Shown here piece by piece: positions 42,563 to 64,000 of a stretch of DNA of 64,000 nt. This DNA is from Rouxiella sp. WC2420. Its GTDB lineage: Bacteria > Pseudomonadota > Gammaproteobacteria > Enterobacterales > Enterobacteriaceae. Position numbers and translations under genes: made by a program. Position 1 is the first letter of the stretch, and each line of letters begins with the position of its first letter. Where the stretch lies: positions 4,898,001 to 4,962,000 of the forward strand of contig NZ_CP165628.1 in assembly GCF_041200025.1 (NCBI RefSeq). The letters run 5' to 3'. A model generated the notes under the pieces. The model ran no database searches and had not been told where the DNA came from. It saw nothing but the letters and a program-made list of their open reading frames with translations.

Positions 42563-43243
42563 TTAAAGCTGGCCGCTCAGGCGTTGCCAGCGCTGAAATG
42601 CGGGCCGATTTGAAGCTACCGCGTCAGCCCAGCGAGTGGGCTCGGGTAGACGATATCCACGGCTGCATTGTTTAACCCAATATAACGATGAGGCGACACT
42701 GATACCATTGCCCGGAGAAATAAACAGCGGATTGCAACGAAGCTTGCTGCGCCACACCCATCCAAGCTGTTCATCCTTGTCCCACAAGGCCTGTGTGGAA
42801 CCTACGGCATCGCCCAGCGGCAGAAAATGACCACAAAGGCGACTTTTGGCGATACCGATGGTCGGCACACCAATCATCAGGCCAAAATGACTGGCTACGC
42901 CAAGCCTGCGAGGGTGAGCAATGCCCTGCCCGTCGACCATCAGCAAATCGGGACGATGTTGCAGCATCTGCCAGGCTTCAATTAACGCAGGGCATTCGCG
43001 AAAGGAAAGAAAACCGGGAATATAGGGGATTTGCGTAGGGATGCGGGCTATCTGGTATTCCACCAGCTCCATCGAGGGGTAGCGCAGCACGGCAATCGCC
43101 GCGCGGGTAATTTCGCCACCCTGTTCAAAGCCAATATCAGCTCCCGCGATAAACACCGGACGCAGTGGCGAAGGCGAGTCTTCCAGCACGATCTGCTGTG
43201 CCTTAATCAACTGCTCTTCGCGCATTGCGCCGGTATCGATCAT
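42563..43243 (-). CDS. nfi: Endonuclease V (deoxyinosine 3' endonuclease)
   Basis: A repair nuclease that nicks DNA near deoxyinosine. The 226 residues are near the usual 223. Metal-site residues are seen in [10 protein letters not shown] (catalytic Asp), the [11 protein letters not shown] wedge, [18 protein letters not shown] and the C-terminal [14 protein letters not shown]. The ATG at 43243, with AAAGGA upstream, lies 13 bases past hemE; a much longer open frame upstream only overlaps hemE and is not used. Confidence 0.96.
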   Translation of the reverse strand: MIDTGAMREEQLIKAQQIVLEDSPSPLRPVFIAGADIGFEQGGEITRAAIAVLRYPSMELVEYQIARIPTQIPYIPGFLSFRECPALIEAWQMLQHRPDLLMVDGQGIAHPRRLGVASHFGLMIGVPTIGIAKSRLCGHFLPLGDAVGSTQALWDKDEQLGWVWRSKLRCNPLFISPGNGISVASSLYWVKQCSRGYRLPEPTRWADAVASNRPAFQRWQRLSGQL

Positions 43244-43256
43244 GCAGAATCCTTTC

Positions 43257-44324
43257 TTAGGACTGGTGGTACTGGCGCGACAAGCTGTGTACTGCTTCAA
43301 CGAAAGCACCGGCGTTTTCAGGCGGAACGTCCTGATGAATGCCGTGACCCAGATTGAAGACATGACCATTGCCGTGCCCGTAGCTGGACAAAATAGTATC
43401 GACTTCTTGTTCGATACGCGCTGGGGATGCATAGAGCATAGACGGGTCCATGTTACCTTGCAGCGCAACTTTATCGCCCACGCGACGACGGGCTTCGCCG
43501 ATGTCGGTGGTCCAGTCGAGACCCAGCGCATCACAGCCGGTCGCCGCAATCGCTTCCAGCCACTGTCCGCCGCCTTTGGTGAACAGCGTAACCGGCACGC
43601 GGCGTCCGTCATTTTCACGGATCAGGCCGTCGACAATCTTGTGCATGTAATTCAGGGAAAACTCAAGGTAATCGCGGCCAGTCAACACGCCGCCCCAAGA
43701 GTCAAACACCATCACCGACTGCGCACCAGCCTTGATTTGTGCGTTGAGATAGAGAATTACGCTGTCGGCCAGTTTGTCGAGTAACAGGTGCAGCGTGGCA
43801 GGCTCGGCATACATCATCTTCTTGATTTTAGTGAAAGCTTTGCTGCTGCCGCCTTCAATCATGTAGGTTGCCAGCGTCCAGGGGCTGCCTGAGAAACCAA
43901 TCAGCGGCACTTCGCCTTTAAGATTCTTACGGATAGTTCGCACGGCGTTCATCACGTAGCCCAGCTCATCTTCCGGATCGGGAATTGGCAATTTGGCAAC
44001 GTCGGCGTAGCAAGTCAGCGGCGAAGAGAAACGTGGACCCTCTCCCGCTTCGAAATAAAGCCCCAGACCCATGGCGTCAGGAATGGTCAGAATATCTGAG
44101 AACAGGATCGCGGCATCCAGAGGATAACGGCGCAAAGGTTGCAGAGTGACTTCACAGGCCAACTCGGCATTTTTGCAAAGCGACATAAAATCGCCTGCCT
44201 CTGCACGTGTCGCTTTGTATTCTGGCAAATAGCGGCCAGCCTGGCGCATCATCCATACCGGGGTAATATCTACGGGCTGACGTAACAGTGCGCGCAGGTA
44301 GCGATCGTTTTTTAACTCATTCAT
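43257..44324 (-). CDS. hemE: Uroporphyrinogen decarboxylase
   Basis: HemE removes four carboxyl groups from uroporphyrinogen III to give coproporphyrinogen III in heme synthesis (cytoplasm). The 355 residues are near the E. coli 354. Signatures are [14 protein letters not shown] (about 24-37, substrate binding), LFSDIL with the catalytic Asp, [13 protein letters not shown] and [16 protein letters not shown] at 44324 is preferred over a TTG three codons upstream. It forms a tight pair with nfi. Confidence 0.98.
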   Translation of the reverse strand: MNELKNDRYLRALLRQPVDITPVWMMRQAGRYLPEYKATRAEAGDFMSLCKNAELACEVTLQPLRRYPLDAAILFSDILTIPDAMGLGLYFEAGEGPRFSSPLTCYADVAKLPIPDPEDELGYVMNAVRTIRKNLKGEVPLIGFSGSPWTLATYMIEGGSSKAFTKIKKMMYAEPATLHLLLDKLADSVILYLNAQIKAGAQSVMVFDSWGGVLTGRDYLEFSLNYMHKIVDGLIRENDGRRVPVTLFTKGGGQWLEAIAATGCDALGLDWTTDIGEARRRVGDKVALQGNMDPSMLYASPARIEQEVDTILSSYGHGNGHVFNLGHGIHQDVPPENAGAFVEAVHSLSRQYHQS

Positions 44325-44449
44325 TCTTGACAAGATCCTTTAATATTTTGCTGATCTTTTGGGGTATGGCGGACCCGGATGGGCAGCCTGACTTTGGTGA
44401 GCACGAGCCAGGCGCCTAAAAATAAGGCGAACATTGTAGCACGTCGGGC

Positions 44450-45226
44450 CTAAGATTCTTCCTCTGCGCGGCAGAGAACCACGGTATCTTCAATCAGGCG
44501 ACGGGCAATAGTGCCAATGGCCGGTAGCAACGGCAAAGCATCGTAACGATACCAACCGGCATTGAGCAGCTCCTTGGGATCATGACGTATTTCGCCGCTG
44601 TCGTAATCGGCCATAAATGCCATCATCAAAGAATTTGGGAATGGCCAAGGCTGTGAGCTGACGTAACGGATATTTTTAACCCGAATATTGCTCTCTTCCA
44701 TTACTTCACGAACGACAGTTTCTTCCAGAGTTTCGCCTACCTCGGCGAAACCGGCCAAAACCGTGTGTACACCACCGCGATGGCGAACATGTTGAGCTAA
44801 CAGGATCTCGTTGCCGCGGCGGATAGCCACAATCATGCACGGTGCAATCTGCGGGTAATAGCGCTCTTTACAATTTCCACAAAGTGCCGCCCATTCGGTT
44901 TTACTGACGTGCATTTCATGGCCGCAATAGCCGCAAAACTTGTGAGATCGATAGAATTCAGAGAGCTGAACGCCACGGCCTACCAGCTGGAACAATCCGC
45001 GATCCTGATCCAGCAGCTGTCGTGCAGAAAGCATTTGATCCTTCATGCTTTTGCGGATCAACCACACCGGTTCTCCCTGCCACTCGCCGATCTGTCGCCC
45101 TGTATCGCCAACAAAAGAAAAGTGCCTGGCCGATCCTTTTGGCAAGGATCCCTCTGGCAACCACAGCTTGCCGTCAAGACTGATAACCCACCAGCCGCTG
45201 TGTTGATCTGTTATTTGGATTTCCAT
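44450..45226 (-). CDS. nudC: NAD+ diphosphatase / NAD-RNA decapping enzyme NudC
   Basis: NudC cleaves NAD(H) and NAD-capped RNA 5' ends. The 258 residues are near the E. coli length (257). A zinc ribbon (FCGYCGHEM and [12 protein letters not shown], about 97-125) precedes the Nudix box [20 protein letters not shown] with its catalytic glutamates. The downstream [14 protein letters not shown] motif defines the NADH pyrophosphatase subgroup. It is divergent from rsd. Confidence 0.97.
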   Translation of the reverse strand: MEIQITDQHSGWWVISLDGKLWLPEGSLPKGSARHFSFVGDTGRQIGEWQGEPVWLIRKSMKDQMLSARQLLDQDRGLFQLVGRGVQLSEFYRSHKFCGYCGHEMHVSKTEWAALCGNCKERYYPQIAPCMIVAIRRGNEILLAQHVRHRGGVHTVLAGFAEVGETLEETVVREVMEESNIRVKNIRYVSSQPWPFPNSLMMAFMADYDSGEIRHDPKELLNAGWYRYDALPLLPAIGTIARRLIEDTVVLCRAEEES

Positions 45227-45330
45227 TTTTTATTGCAAACCTCGACTACACTGAGAAGTCTGGGACACAAAAGTTACATAAGTAATCTTCAACGTATTGG
45301 CTATTTATCGTTATTCACAGGGACTCAACC

Positions 45331-45846
45331 ATGTTAAATCGTCTTGAAAGATTGACCCAACGCGTCGGTGGTAACCACGAGTTGATCGATCAATGGCTGC
45401 AGGCGCGCAAGGAACTCCTGGTTTCTTACTGCACTCTCGTTGGCCTGAAACCTAATAAAGAAAAACATACGCCGCTGAACGAGAAAGCCCTGGATAACTT
45501 CTGCCATAACCTGGTTGACTACCTGTCTGCAGGACATTTTCACCTTTATCACAGGATAGTTGAAGAATCCGACGGCCCCCAAGCAGCAATTTCGTTACTG
45601 GCAGCAAGGATTTTTCCCGCGCTCGATGCCAATACGGAAACTATCATGGCTTTCCATGACAGTTATACAGAAACCGATCTCGACGATGAGAACATCTACG
45701 AATTCAACTATGCGCTCTCAGATATCGGGGAAGCACTCGATGCCCGTTTTGAGCTTGAAGATCAGCTCATTACGTTAGCTCTGGATACTAAAATCGCGCC
45801 ATTGCCACCCGTTGCAAACGATGAGGCAATAGTACGACCGGCTTAA
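45331..45846 (+). CDS. rsd: Anti-sigma-70 factor Rsd
   Basis: Rsd binds sigma-70 (RpoD) in stationary phase and frees core polymerase for other sigma factors. The 171 residues (158 in E. coli) are all-helical. Typical parts are [37 protein letters not shown] and [22 protein letters not shown]. Its end lies 93 bases before the TPP riboswitch. The C-terminal tail is slightly longer than usual. Confidence 0.96.
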   Translation: MLNRLERLTQRVGGNHELIDQWLQARKELLVSYCTLVGLKPNKEKHTPLNEKALDNFCHNLVDYLSAGHFHLYHRIVEESDGPQAAISLLAARIFPALDANTETIMAFHDSYTETDLDDENIYEFNYALSDIGEALDARFELEDQLITLALDTKIAPLPPVANDEAIVRPA

Positions 45847-45939
45847 CAGTTTTGTTCTAAAACCCTGCAAAGGGTTGTGTTTTATAATTAGCCTCGTATA
45901 TTGGGGCTTCTTAAACGGCCTGGAAATCGCAGGCCAATT

Positions 45940-46048
45940 CTTGTCGGAGTGCCTAGCGCAGACTTCCCAAAAGGAAATTTGCCAGGCTGAGACCGTTAAT
46001 TCGGGATCCGCGGAACCTGATCGGGTTAGTACCCGCGAAGGGAACAAG
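45940..46048 (+). promoter_or_regulatory. TPP riboswitch (thi box) upstream of thiC
   Basis: The conserved aptamer core is intact: GGCTGAGA, CGGGATCCGCGGAACCTGATC, ACCCGCGAAGGGAACAAG (given in pieces). P1 pairs CTTGT (45940) with ACAAG (46044-46048). The P3 side arm is longer than in E. coli thiC, with an extra CTTCCCAAAAGGAA hairpin. The expression platform runs to the thiC start at 46189. Thiamine pyrophosphate would lower expression of thiCEFSGH. Confidence 0.95.
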
Positions 46049-46149
46049 AGTAACTTATTTGCGTTTGGCCGTTCGTCTCCGTAGTTGTTAAAAACTGCTG
46101 CGCCGCAAGGTCCTGACACATCGCTTTACTCCCGCTGTAAATCTCCTGA

Positions 46150-48798
<2,649 letters not shown>

Positions 48799-48812
<14 letters not shown>

Positions 48813-49548
48813 TGAATTTATGCGCTATAGCCGACAGCTTTTGCTGGAAGATGTCGGCATGGAAGGTCAAGAGAAAATCCGCGCAGCGAAGGTGTTGATC
48901 GTCGGACTTGGTGGCCTAGGCTCTCCGGCTGCGCTTTATCTGGCGGCGGCAGGGGTTGGCACGCTGTTTTTAGCCGATGACGACACGCTGCACGTCTCCA
49001 ATTTGCAGCGACAAATTCTGTATCGCACGGCGGATATCGACAGCCACAAGGCAAAAACTGCCCAGCGCGAGTTGGAGAAATTGAATCCGCTGTGTCAGAC
49101 CGAAGTGTTTACCGAACGTCTGAATCAAGACAACCTTGAGGCAATCGTTTCTCGGGCCGACTTGGTATTGGACTGCAGTGACAATATGTCAACCCGACAC
49201 GCGGTCAACAAAGCCTGCGTCGAGGCAGGAAAGCCGCTGATCAGCGGCAGCGCGGTTGGCTTCAGCGGCCAGCTGTTGGTGATTGAAGCGCCCTATGTTC
49301 ACGGCTGCTATCGCTGCCTGTATCCCGATTTAGAAACCCCCACCCGCAACTGCCGCACCGCCGGAGTATTAGGTCCGGTGGTTGGGGTGATCGGCACATT
49401 GCAGGCGCTGGAAGCAATCAAGATGCTGGCCGGTGCCACCAGCCCGCTGAGCGGAAAACTGAGACTGTTCGACGGCAAACAGCAAAGCTGGCGGACTCTG
49501 CAACTGACGAGATCGGTGGGTTGCCCGGTCTGTGGGGCACTCAAATGA
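48799..49548 (+). CDS. thiF: ThiS adenylyltransferase ThiF
   Basis: ThiF is an E1-like enzyme that adenylates the C-terminus of ThiS for sulfur loading. The 249 residues show the ATP site [19 protein letters not shown] (about 33), the DLVLDCSDN loop, the zinc Cys pairs CYRC and CPVC, and the Cys in [11 protein letters not shown] (about 184). Its stop overlaps the thiS start. Confidence 0.97.
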
Positions 49549-49745
49549 AAATTACCGTTAACGACGCAGACTATCATTTTGACACGCCGCTGACTGTGGA
49601 TTCACTGCTGACCTTTCTCGAACAACCGCTATCTGGCAGTGCGCTTGCCGTTAATCAAGTCATTGTTCCTCGCCCGCACTGGGCGGAGCATAGGCTGAAT
49701 GACGGAGACAACGTTGTTGTTTTTCAAGCAATTGCCGGAGGATAA
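49545..49745 (+). CDS. thiS: Sulfur carrier protein ThiS
   Basis: A small ubiquitin-like sulfur carrier of 66 residues that ends in the required Gly-Gly (FQAIAGG). Its thiocarboxylate gives sulfur to the thiazole. The ATG at 49545 is chosen because it gives the standard MKITVND start and overlaps the thiF stop as ATGA; an upstream start would lie inside thiF. Confidence 0.96.
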   Translation: MKITVNDADYHFDTPLTVDSLLTFLEQPLSGSALAVNQVIVPRPHWAEHRLNDGDNVVVFQAIAGG

Positions 49746-49748
49746 ACC

Positions 49749-50516
49749 ATGCTAAAAATTGCCGATACTACCTTTACCTCACGCCTGTTCACCGGAACGG
49801 GTAAGTTCGCCAGCTCTGCATTAATGCAGCAGGCAATTATCGCCTCTGGCAGTCAGTTGGTGACCATGGCGATGAAGCGCGTCGACCTGAAACGCGGCGG
49901 TGACGATATTCTTAACCCGTTGCAATCTTTGGGAGTACGCCTGCTGCCTAACACCTCGGGAGCAAAAACGGCCGAGGAGGCGATTTTTGCCGCCCAATTG
50001 GCCCGCGAAGCACTGGGAACTCAATGGATCAAGCTCGAGATCCACCCGGATTTACGCTACCTACTGCCCGATCCGGTGGAAACGCTGAAAGCTGCCGAAG
50101 CGCTGGTGAAGCAGGGATTTATCGTGCTGCCGTATTGCAGCGCCGATCCCGTGCTGTGCAAACGCCTGGAAGAAGTCGGTTGCGCCGCAGTAATGCCGCT
50201 AGGATCGCCGATCGGTTCTAATCAAGGCCTGCAAACCCGTGAGTTCCTGCGCATTATTATTGAACAGGCAAAGGTACCAGTGGTTGTCGATGCAGGAATT
50301 GGCGCACCAAGCCAGGCAGCGGAAGCAATTGAACTCGGCGCCGATGCAGTATTGGTGAATACCGCAATTGCCGTCGCACGCGACCCGGTGGCAATGGCCA
50401 CGGCGTTTAAATTGGCCGTTGAAGCCGGACAGCTGGCGAAAATCAGTGGCCTTGGCAGTAAATCAAACCACGCCAGTGCTTCCAGTCCGCTAACCCAGTT
50501 TCTGGAGAATGTCTGA
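49749..50516 (+). CDS. thiG: Thiazole synthase
   Basis: ThiG forms the thiazole phosphate ring from deoxyxylulose phosphate, dehydroglycine and ThiS-bound sulfur. The 255 residues fit a TIM barrel with the Schiff-base lysine in WIKLEI (about 96), the [11 protein letters not shown]-like block (VLPYCSADP), [11 protein letters not shown] and VVVDAGIG. Its stop shares one base with the thiH start. Confidence 0.98.
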   Translation: MLKIADTTFTSRLFTGTGKFASSALMQQAIIASGSQLVTMAMKRVDLKRGGDDILNPLQSLGVRLLPNTSGAKTAEEAIFAAQLAREALGTQWIKLEIHPDLRYLLPDPVETLKAAEALVKQGFIVLPYCSADPVLCKRLEEVGCAAVMPLGSPIGSNQGLQTREFLRIIIEQAKVPVVVDAGIGAPSQAAEAIELGADAVLVNTAIAVARDPVAMATAFKLAVEAGQLAKISGLGSKSNHASASSPLTQFLENV

Positions 50517-51661
50517 TGATGAAAGATTATCAGGGACGCGGTTTTCAGGATCACTGGCAGACGCTGGACTGGGACGACATTTCGCTGCGCATCAACAGTA
50601 AAACGGCAGTCGATGTTGAACGAGCTTTGAATAGCCCGCGCGTCAGTCGTGAAGATTTTATGGCGCTTATCTCACCGGCAGCCGCGGCCTACCTTGAACC
50701 GATGGCGCAAAAAGCCCGGCAGCTTACCCGTCAACGTTTCGGTAACACCGTAAGTTTCTTTGCTCCGCTGTATCTTTCCAATCTCTGCGCCAACGAATGC
50801 ACTTATTGCGGCTTCTCGATGAGCAATAAAATTAAACGCAAAACGTTGGATGAAATTGAGATCGAGAAAGAGTGTCTGGCGCTCAATGCGTTGGGTTTCA
50901 AACATTTGCTGCTGGTAACCGGAGAGCACAAGAGCAAAGTGGGGATGGATTATTTCCGTCGTCATTTTCCGGCGATCCGCAGTCATTTCAGTTCTCTGAT
51001 GATTGAGGTTCAGCCGCTGGATCAGCACGAGTACGCCGAACTGAAAGATCTCGGCCTCGACGGGGTGCTGGTTTATCAGGAAACCTATCATGCGCCGACT
51101 TACGCTTTGCATCATCTGCGCGGTCAAAAACAGGATTTCTTTTGGCGATTGGAAACGCCTGACCGGCTGGGCCGAGCGGGCATTGATAAAATCGGTCTTG
51201 GAGCGCTGTTTGGTTTATCGAATAACTGGCGAACTGACAGCTACATGGTGGCCGAACACCTATTCTATTTACAGCAAACATACTGGCAGAGTCGCTATTC
51301 CGTGGCGTTCCCGCGTTTACGCCCTTGCGCTGGCGGGATAGAACCGGCTTCGATTCTGGATGAAAAACAGCTTGTGCAGCTGATTTGCGCTTTCCGACTG
51401 TTTGCGCCCGATGTCGAGCTTTCGCTATCAACCCGCGAGTCTCCATATTTTCGCGACCACGTTATTCCGGTAGCGATCACCACCGTCAGTGCGGGTTCAA
51501 AAACTCAGCCCGGCGGTTATGTCGAAGATGATAAACCCGAGTTGGAACAGTTCGAACCACATGACAATCGACCACCAGCACAGGTCGCCAAAGCGCTCAC
51601 GCAGGCAGGTTTACAACCCGTCTGGAAGGACTGGGATCAGCATTTGGGAAGAAGGCTTTGA
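50516..51661 (+). CDS. thiH: 2-iminoacetate synthase (tyrosine lyase)
   Basis: ThiH is a radical-SAM enzyme that cleaves tyrosine to dehydroglycine for ThiG. The 381 residues (377 in E. coli) show the cluster motif CANECTYCGF (CX3CX2C, about 86-95), LLVTGEH, METRES-like ELSLSTRES and the C-terminal QPGGYVEDD. Two adjacent ATGs are possible (50516 or 50519). It is last in the thi operon. Confidence 0.97.
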   Translation: MMKDYQGRGFQDHWQTLDWDDISLRINSKTAVDVERALNSPRVSREDFMALISPAAAAYLEPMAQKARQLTRQRFGNTVSFFAPLYLSNLCANECTYCGFSMSNKIKRKTLDEIEIEKECLALNALGFKHLLLVTGEHKSKVGMDYFRRHFPAIRSHFSSLMIEVQPLDQHEYAELKDLGLDGVLVYQETYHAPTYALHHLRGQKQDFFWRLETPDRLGRAGIDKIGLGALFGLSNNWRTDSYMVAEHLFYLQQTYWQSRYSVAFPRLRPCAGGIEPASILDEKQLVQLICAFRLFAPDVELSLSTRESPYFRDHVIPVAITTVSAGSKTQPGGYVEDDKPELEQFEPHDNRPPAQVAKALTQAGLQPVWKDWDQHLGRRL

Positions 51662-51683
51662 TCGGCTGATATTTAGCAAATCC

Positions 51684-51811
51684 TTTATCCAATAGATTTC
51701 AAATTGCAGGAAGGCGGCAAGCGAGCCGAGTCCCGATGAGCTGACACGGGTCAGTGATTCGGGCGAGTGAGCGCAGGTAACGCATCTGCGGTTTGAAAGA
51801 GGAAGGATAAA
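51684..51811. repeat. Divergent ERIC-like palindromic element (128 bp)
   Basis: The element is bounded by TTTATCC and GGATAAA, then TTTCAAATTGCAGG and TCTGCGGTTTGAAA. The middle is a CTGAC-ACGG-GTCAG hairpin inside a CCCGA/TCGGG pair. Size and layout are those of an ERIC, but the stem sequences differ from the array at 17362-18138 by paired changes. It lies in the thiH-rpoC convergent gap. Confidence 0.82.
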
Positions 51812-51820
51812 TGAAGGGCA

Positions 51821-51853
51821 AAAAAAAACCGCTCAATAAAGAGCGGTTTTTTA
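51821..51853. terminator. rpoC terminator (bidirectional)
   Basis: AAAACCGCTC-AATAAA-GAGCGGTTTT with long A and T tracts on both sides. It lies 19 bases past the rpoC stop (minus) and also faces thiH. Confidence 0.95.
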
Positions 51854-51871
51854 TTTGGTCACCGGGAAGAA

Positions 51872-56092
<4,221 letters not shown>

Positions 56093-56251
56093 GGATTGGC
56101 TCCCGTCTGGTTAGACCTGTTAGGCACCTGACTATCTACTGGTAAACAGGCAGGTACCCCTGTGACCACGGTGAATGCGAGTGTTCTATTCATACCCCGG
56201 ACTAGAGGCGCGTTAACCGCCTTCCTGCAGCCCGGAGTATTGGGTGAAAAC
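56093..56251 (-). other. rpoB-rpoC spacer
   Basis: This 159-base gap is about twice the E. coli rpoB-rpoC spacer as I recall it. No gene or clear promoter is seen. On the minus strand GGCG-GTTAACG-CGCC can form a small hairpin. Confidence 0.5.
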
Positions 56252-60280
<4,029 letters not shown>

Positions 60281-60535
60281 AGGGTTCCTCAGCTCGCTGA
60301 TCAGTGACCCAATCTTGTCTGCCCGGATGGACAGTTCATGCAACACCATTTCTGTCGATCGGAAAGGGAATACTTTCCGCAATACTCGTTTTTATCGCTC
60401 TTAAATCATTTCGTTGCGCATTATCTCTGGATGAGCCAGAGCAAGCGGCGGCAATATATTAAGTAGGTAGATAGAAATAAATATTGGAGTAGTTCAGTGG
60501 TCAAACAGTGTGAAACACCACTGATACTCTATAGC

Positions 60536-60569
60536 GCAAAAAGGCTGGTGACTAAAAAGTCACCAGCCA
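60536..60569 (-). terminator. rplL-rpoB attenuator
   Basis: On the minus strand GGCTGGTGACT-TTTT-AGTCACCAGCC is followed by TTTTTGCGC. This is the partial terminator known between rplL and rpoB in E. coli that sets the ribosomal-protein to polymerase ratio. Confidence 0.95.
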
Positions 60570-60612
60570 TCAGTCTGTTAGTTAAAACAGACCGCACTCA
60601 GAAAGCAGTGGC

Positions 60613-60990
<378 letters not shown>

Positions 60991-61048
60991 CTAGAAAACA
61001 GAAATAGTTTATACGTAAGCGTAACGAGAAAAGAAATGAAGTTGCTGA

Positions 61049-61552
61049 TTAAGCAGCAGTAGCTTCTTTCTGATCGCGCAGTGCAGCCAGAGTGCGAACC
61101 AATTTGCCTGCAGAGGCTTCTTTCATGGTTGCCATCAGGCGTGCGATTGCTTCATCGTAAGTAGGCAGAGTTGCCAAGCGATCGATTTGATCAGCAGGGA
61201 TGAACTCACCTTCAAAGGCCGCAGCTTTAACCTCGAACTTAGCGTTCGCTTTAGCGAAATCTTTGAACAGACGGGCAGCAGCGCCTGGGTGTTCATGAGA
61301 AAACGCGATCAAGGTTGGACCAACAAACGTGTCTTTCAGGCACTCGAAAGGAGTACCTTCAACGACGCGACGCATCAAGGTGTTACGAACAACACGCATG
61401 TAAACGCCAGCTTCACGACCTGCTTTACGCAGTTCAGTCATTTTATCTACAGTCACGCCGCGAGAATCCGCAACAACCGCAGACAGCGCGCCTTTGGCTA
61501 CTTCGTTGACTTCAGCAACAATCGCTTGTTTGTCTTGAAGATTTAATGCCAT
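61049..61552 (-). CDS. rplJ: Ribosomal protein uL10
   Basis: The stalk base that carries L7/L12 dimers. 167 residues (165 in E. coli). The N-domain binds 23S rRNA ([27 protein letters not shown]) and the C-terminal helix ([21 protein letters not shown]) binds L12. Translation is controlled by the L10 leader upstream. Confidence 0.99.
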   Translation of the reverse strand: MALNLQDKQAIVAEVNEVAKGALSAVVADSRGVTVDKMTELRKAGREAGVYMRVVRNTLMRRVVEGTPFECLKDTFVGPTLIAFSHEHPGAAARLFKDFAKANAKFEVKAAAFEGEFIPADQIDRLATLPTYDEAIARLMATMKEASAGKLVRTLAALRDQKEATAA

Positions 61553-61689
61553 TAGCTTTAGCTCCTGGATTTAGCCGGGGAAAATCCCCGGAACTCACAT
61601 CACTTATAACCGGGATCGGAAATAAGCGTTCAAACACGGTGAGCAGAGAATCCAGTAAAACTATTCTTAAAAAGAAAAATTTTTATTCA

Positions 61690-61790
61690 GGCTCTGTCAC
61701 CGTCTACGCAGGAAATATTAAGTCCCTTGCGAGACTCCTGCGGTCTTGGACGGAGGCCTGGATAGGCCAGGCTCCAACCGAAAAATTCTT
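61690..61790 (-). promoter_or_regulatory. L10 leader (autoregulatory RNA of rplJL)
   Basis: The leader RNA holds the known L10-L12 binding core: GGAGCCTGGCCTATCCAGGC, CCGTCCAAGACCGCAGG and CCTGCGTAGACGGTGACAG. Binding of the L10-L12 complex represses rplJ translation. Confidence 0.88.
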
Positions 61791-61814
61791 GGTTTCGTTC
61801 GACCGAAACACTAT

Positions 61815-61865
61815 CGCTTTTATAAAAAACGAACGGGGGATAGATTTTAGACAAATCTATCGCCC
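61815..61865 (-). terminator. Hairpin with U run between rplA and rplJ
   Basis: On the minus strand GATAGATTT-GTCTA-AAATCTATC, with GGGC and CCCC extending the stem, is followed by GTTCGTTTTTTATAAAAG. It can act as a partial terminator after rplKA, before the L10 leader. Confidence 0.6.
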
Positions 61866-61911
61866 ACGTAAAGCGATAAAAGCAAACTGTGCTTAATCTA
61901 ACTTTTAAAAG

Positions 61912-63069
<1,158 letters not shown>

Positions 63070-63189
63070 TTAGCGCCTGTTTGAAGAGGCTCCCCGTGGT
63101 TTTTCGATACTAACTTAACTATAAGTTTTTAAGCCCGGCGGTTGCGCCGTCGCCTATCTCAAGGACCAGCGTTCAGCATTTTGCCTGAG

Positions 63190-63231
63190 CATAAAAACAA
63201 AAGGCGCGAAATTATAGTTTAATTTCGCGCC
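63190..63231 (-). terminator. secE-nusG terminator
   Basis: On the minus strand GGCGCGAAAT and ATTTCGCGCC form a perfect 10-bp stem followed by a TTTTGTTTTTAT tract. It lies 64 bases past the nusG stop and separates it from rplKA. Confidence 0.9.
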
Positions 63232-63294
63232 TCATACAACACCTGAAACAGGTTATTTTTTATCCGATGCTCGCAGGCACGGAATGGAAGGAGA

Positions 63295-63840
63295 TTAGCC
63301 CTTCTCGACCTGTCCGAAGTCCAGCTCGACCGGTGTAGCACGGCCAAAGATGGAAACAGAAACTTTCAGGCGGCTTTTTTCGTAATCCACTTCTTCGACA
63401 ACGCCGTTGAAGTCTGCAAAGGGACCGTCGTTGACGCGAACCAGTTCGCCCGGCTCGAAAAGAGTTTTCGGACGTGGCTTATCACCCACTTGCTGCAGGC
63501 GATTCATGATTGCATCAACTTCTTTATCACTAATTGGTGCTGGACGATCTGAAGTGCCGCCGATAAAGCCCATGACGCGTGGAACGCTGCGAACAAGGTG
63601 CCAGCTGGCATCGTTCATGACCATCTGAACCAGCACGTAGCCCGGGAAGAATTTGCGCTCACTTTTGCGACGCTGCCCACCACGGATTTCAACGACTTCT
63701 TCGGTAGGAACCATCACTTCACCGAACAACTCTTCCATGTCGTGCAATTTGATATGCTCACGCAGCGATTGAGCTACGCGGCCTTCAAAGCCAGAAAACG
63801 CCTGAACGACGTACCAACGTTTTTTAGGTGCTTCAGACAT
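63295..63840 (-). CDS. nusG: Transcription antitermination factor NusG
   Basis: Binds RNA polymerase and Rho or S10, raising processivity and coupling. 181 residues, the E. coli length. The NGN domain ([18 protein letters not shown]) and the C-terminal KOW domain ([26 protein letters not shown]) are intact. Its start lies one base after the secE stop. Confidence 0.99.
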   Translation of the reverse strand: MSEAPKKRWYVVQAFSGFEGRVAQSLREHIKLHDMEELFGEVMVPTEEVVEIRGGQRRKSERKFFPGYVLVQMVMNDASWHLVRSVPRVMGFIGGTSDRPAPISDKEVDAIMNRLQQVGDKPRPKTLFEPGELVRVNDGPFADFNGVVEEVDYEKSRLKVSVSIFGRATPVELDFGQVEKG

Positions 63841-63841
63841 T

Positions 63842-64000
63842 TTAGAACCTCAAGCCGGTGATGAAGGATACCAGACGGACCAGTATACCATCCAGGCCCC
63901 AAAGAATCAGTGACATTACTGCAGTTACAGCAGCCACGATCAGTGTGGTATGCAATGTTTCCTGGCGTGTAGGCCAAATAACTTTACGTACTTCAGTACG
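63842..64000 (-). CDS. secE: Protein translocase subunit SecE, C-terminal part
   Basis: The last 52 codons of secE run off the right edge. [15 protein letters not shown] is the conserved cytoplasmic motif of SecE, followed by the last membrane helix ([19 protein letters not shown]) and the GLRF end. SecE is an essential part of the SecYEG channel. It is first in the secE-nusG pair. Confidence 0.97.

Noticed and set aside
43244-43618. Long N-terminal extension of nfi
   Set aside because: It lies inside hemE in another frame; the family start at 43243 has its own ribosome-binding site.
60281-60382. N-terminal extension of rpoB
   Set aside because: The family start MVYSYTEKK at 60280 gives exactly 1342 residues; the upstream part is leader.

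Overview
The window is a chromosomal segment of an enteric gammaproteobacterium (Enterobacterales). Protein sequences, gene order and regulatory sites follow the E. coli 90-92 min region closely. Two features suggest the Yersinia/Serratia/Rahnella side of the order: the ERIC-type repeats, and the block of phosphorus-transport genes between lysC and metH. I cannot name the genus from sequence alone.

Layout. 1-300 holds the start of an unrecognised AT-rich gene that runs off the left edge. 300-764 is non-coding, with an 8-bp tandem repeat and a perfect hairpin. 765-8330 carries lexA, dgkA, plsB, ubiCA, psiE and pgi. 8543-11402 carries lysC under a lysine riboswitch and a BASS-family transporter. 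11421-20110 is the most unusual block. A divergent GntR/UTRA regulator faces a leftward series: periplasmic binding protein, nucleotide-pyrophosphatase-like enzyme, two permeases, ATPase, HAD phosphatase and the phosphate exporter homologue yjbB. Six tandem ERIC repeats lie between the binding-protein gene and the rest. 20287-31291 carries metH, iclR, aceBAK and metA. 31609-37400 is one rRNA operon on the minus strand (16S, tRNA-Ile, tRNA-Ala, 23S, 5S) with P1/P2 promoters and two terminators. 37515-45846 carries purHD, yjaH, hupA, yjaG, nfi, hemE, nudC and rsd. 45940-51661 is the thiCEFSGH operon under a TPP riboswitch. 51872-64000 is the rpoBC, rplKAJL, nusG and secE block on the minus strand.

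How the genes work together. Most of the window is core metabolism: glyoxylate bypass (aceBAK with its repressor IclR), methionine synthesis (metA, metH), purine synthesis (purHD), thiamine synthesis, ubiquinone synthesis, lysine-pathway entry, and the transcription and translation machinery. Several classic control sites can be read directly: paired LexA boxes, tandem Met boxes, an IclR operator, a PurR box, lysine and TPP riboswitches, the L10 leader and the rplL-rpoB attenuator.

The best candidate for an under-described system is the 11421-20110 block. It looks like a regulated uptake and hydrolysis route for an organophosphorus compound that ends in a phosphate exporter. A six-copy ERIC array separates the solute-binding gene from the enzymes and the rest of the transporter.
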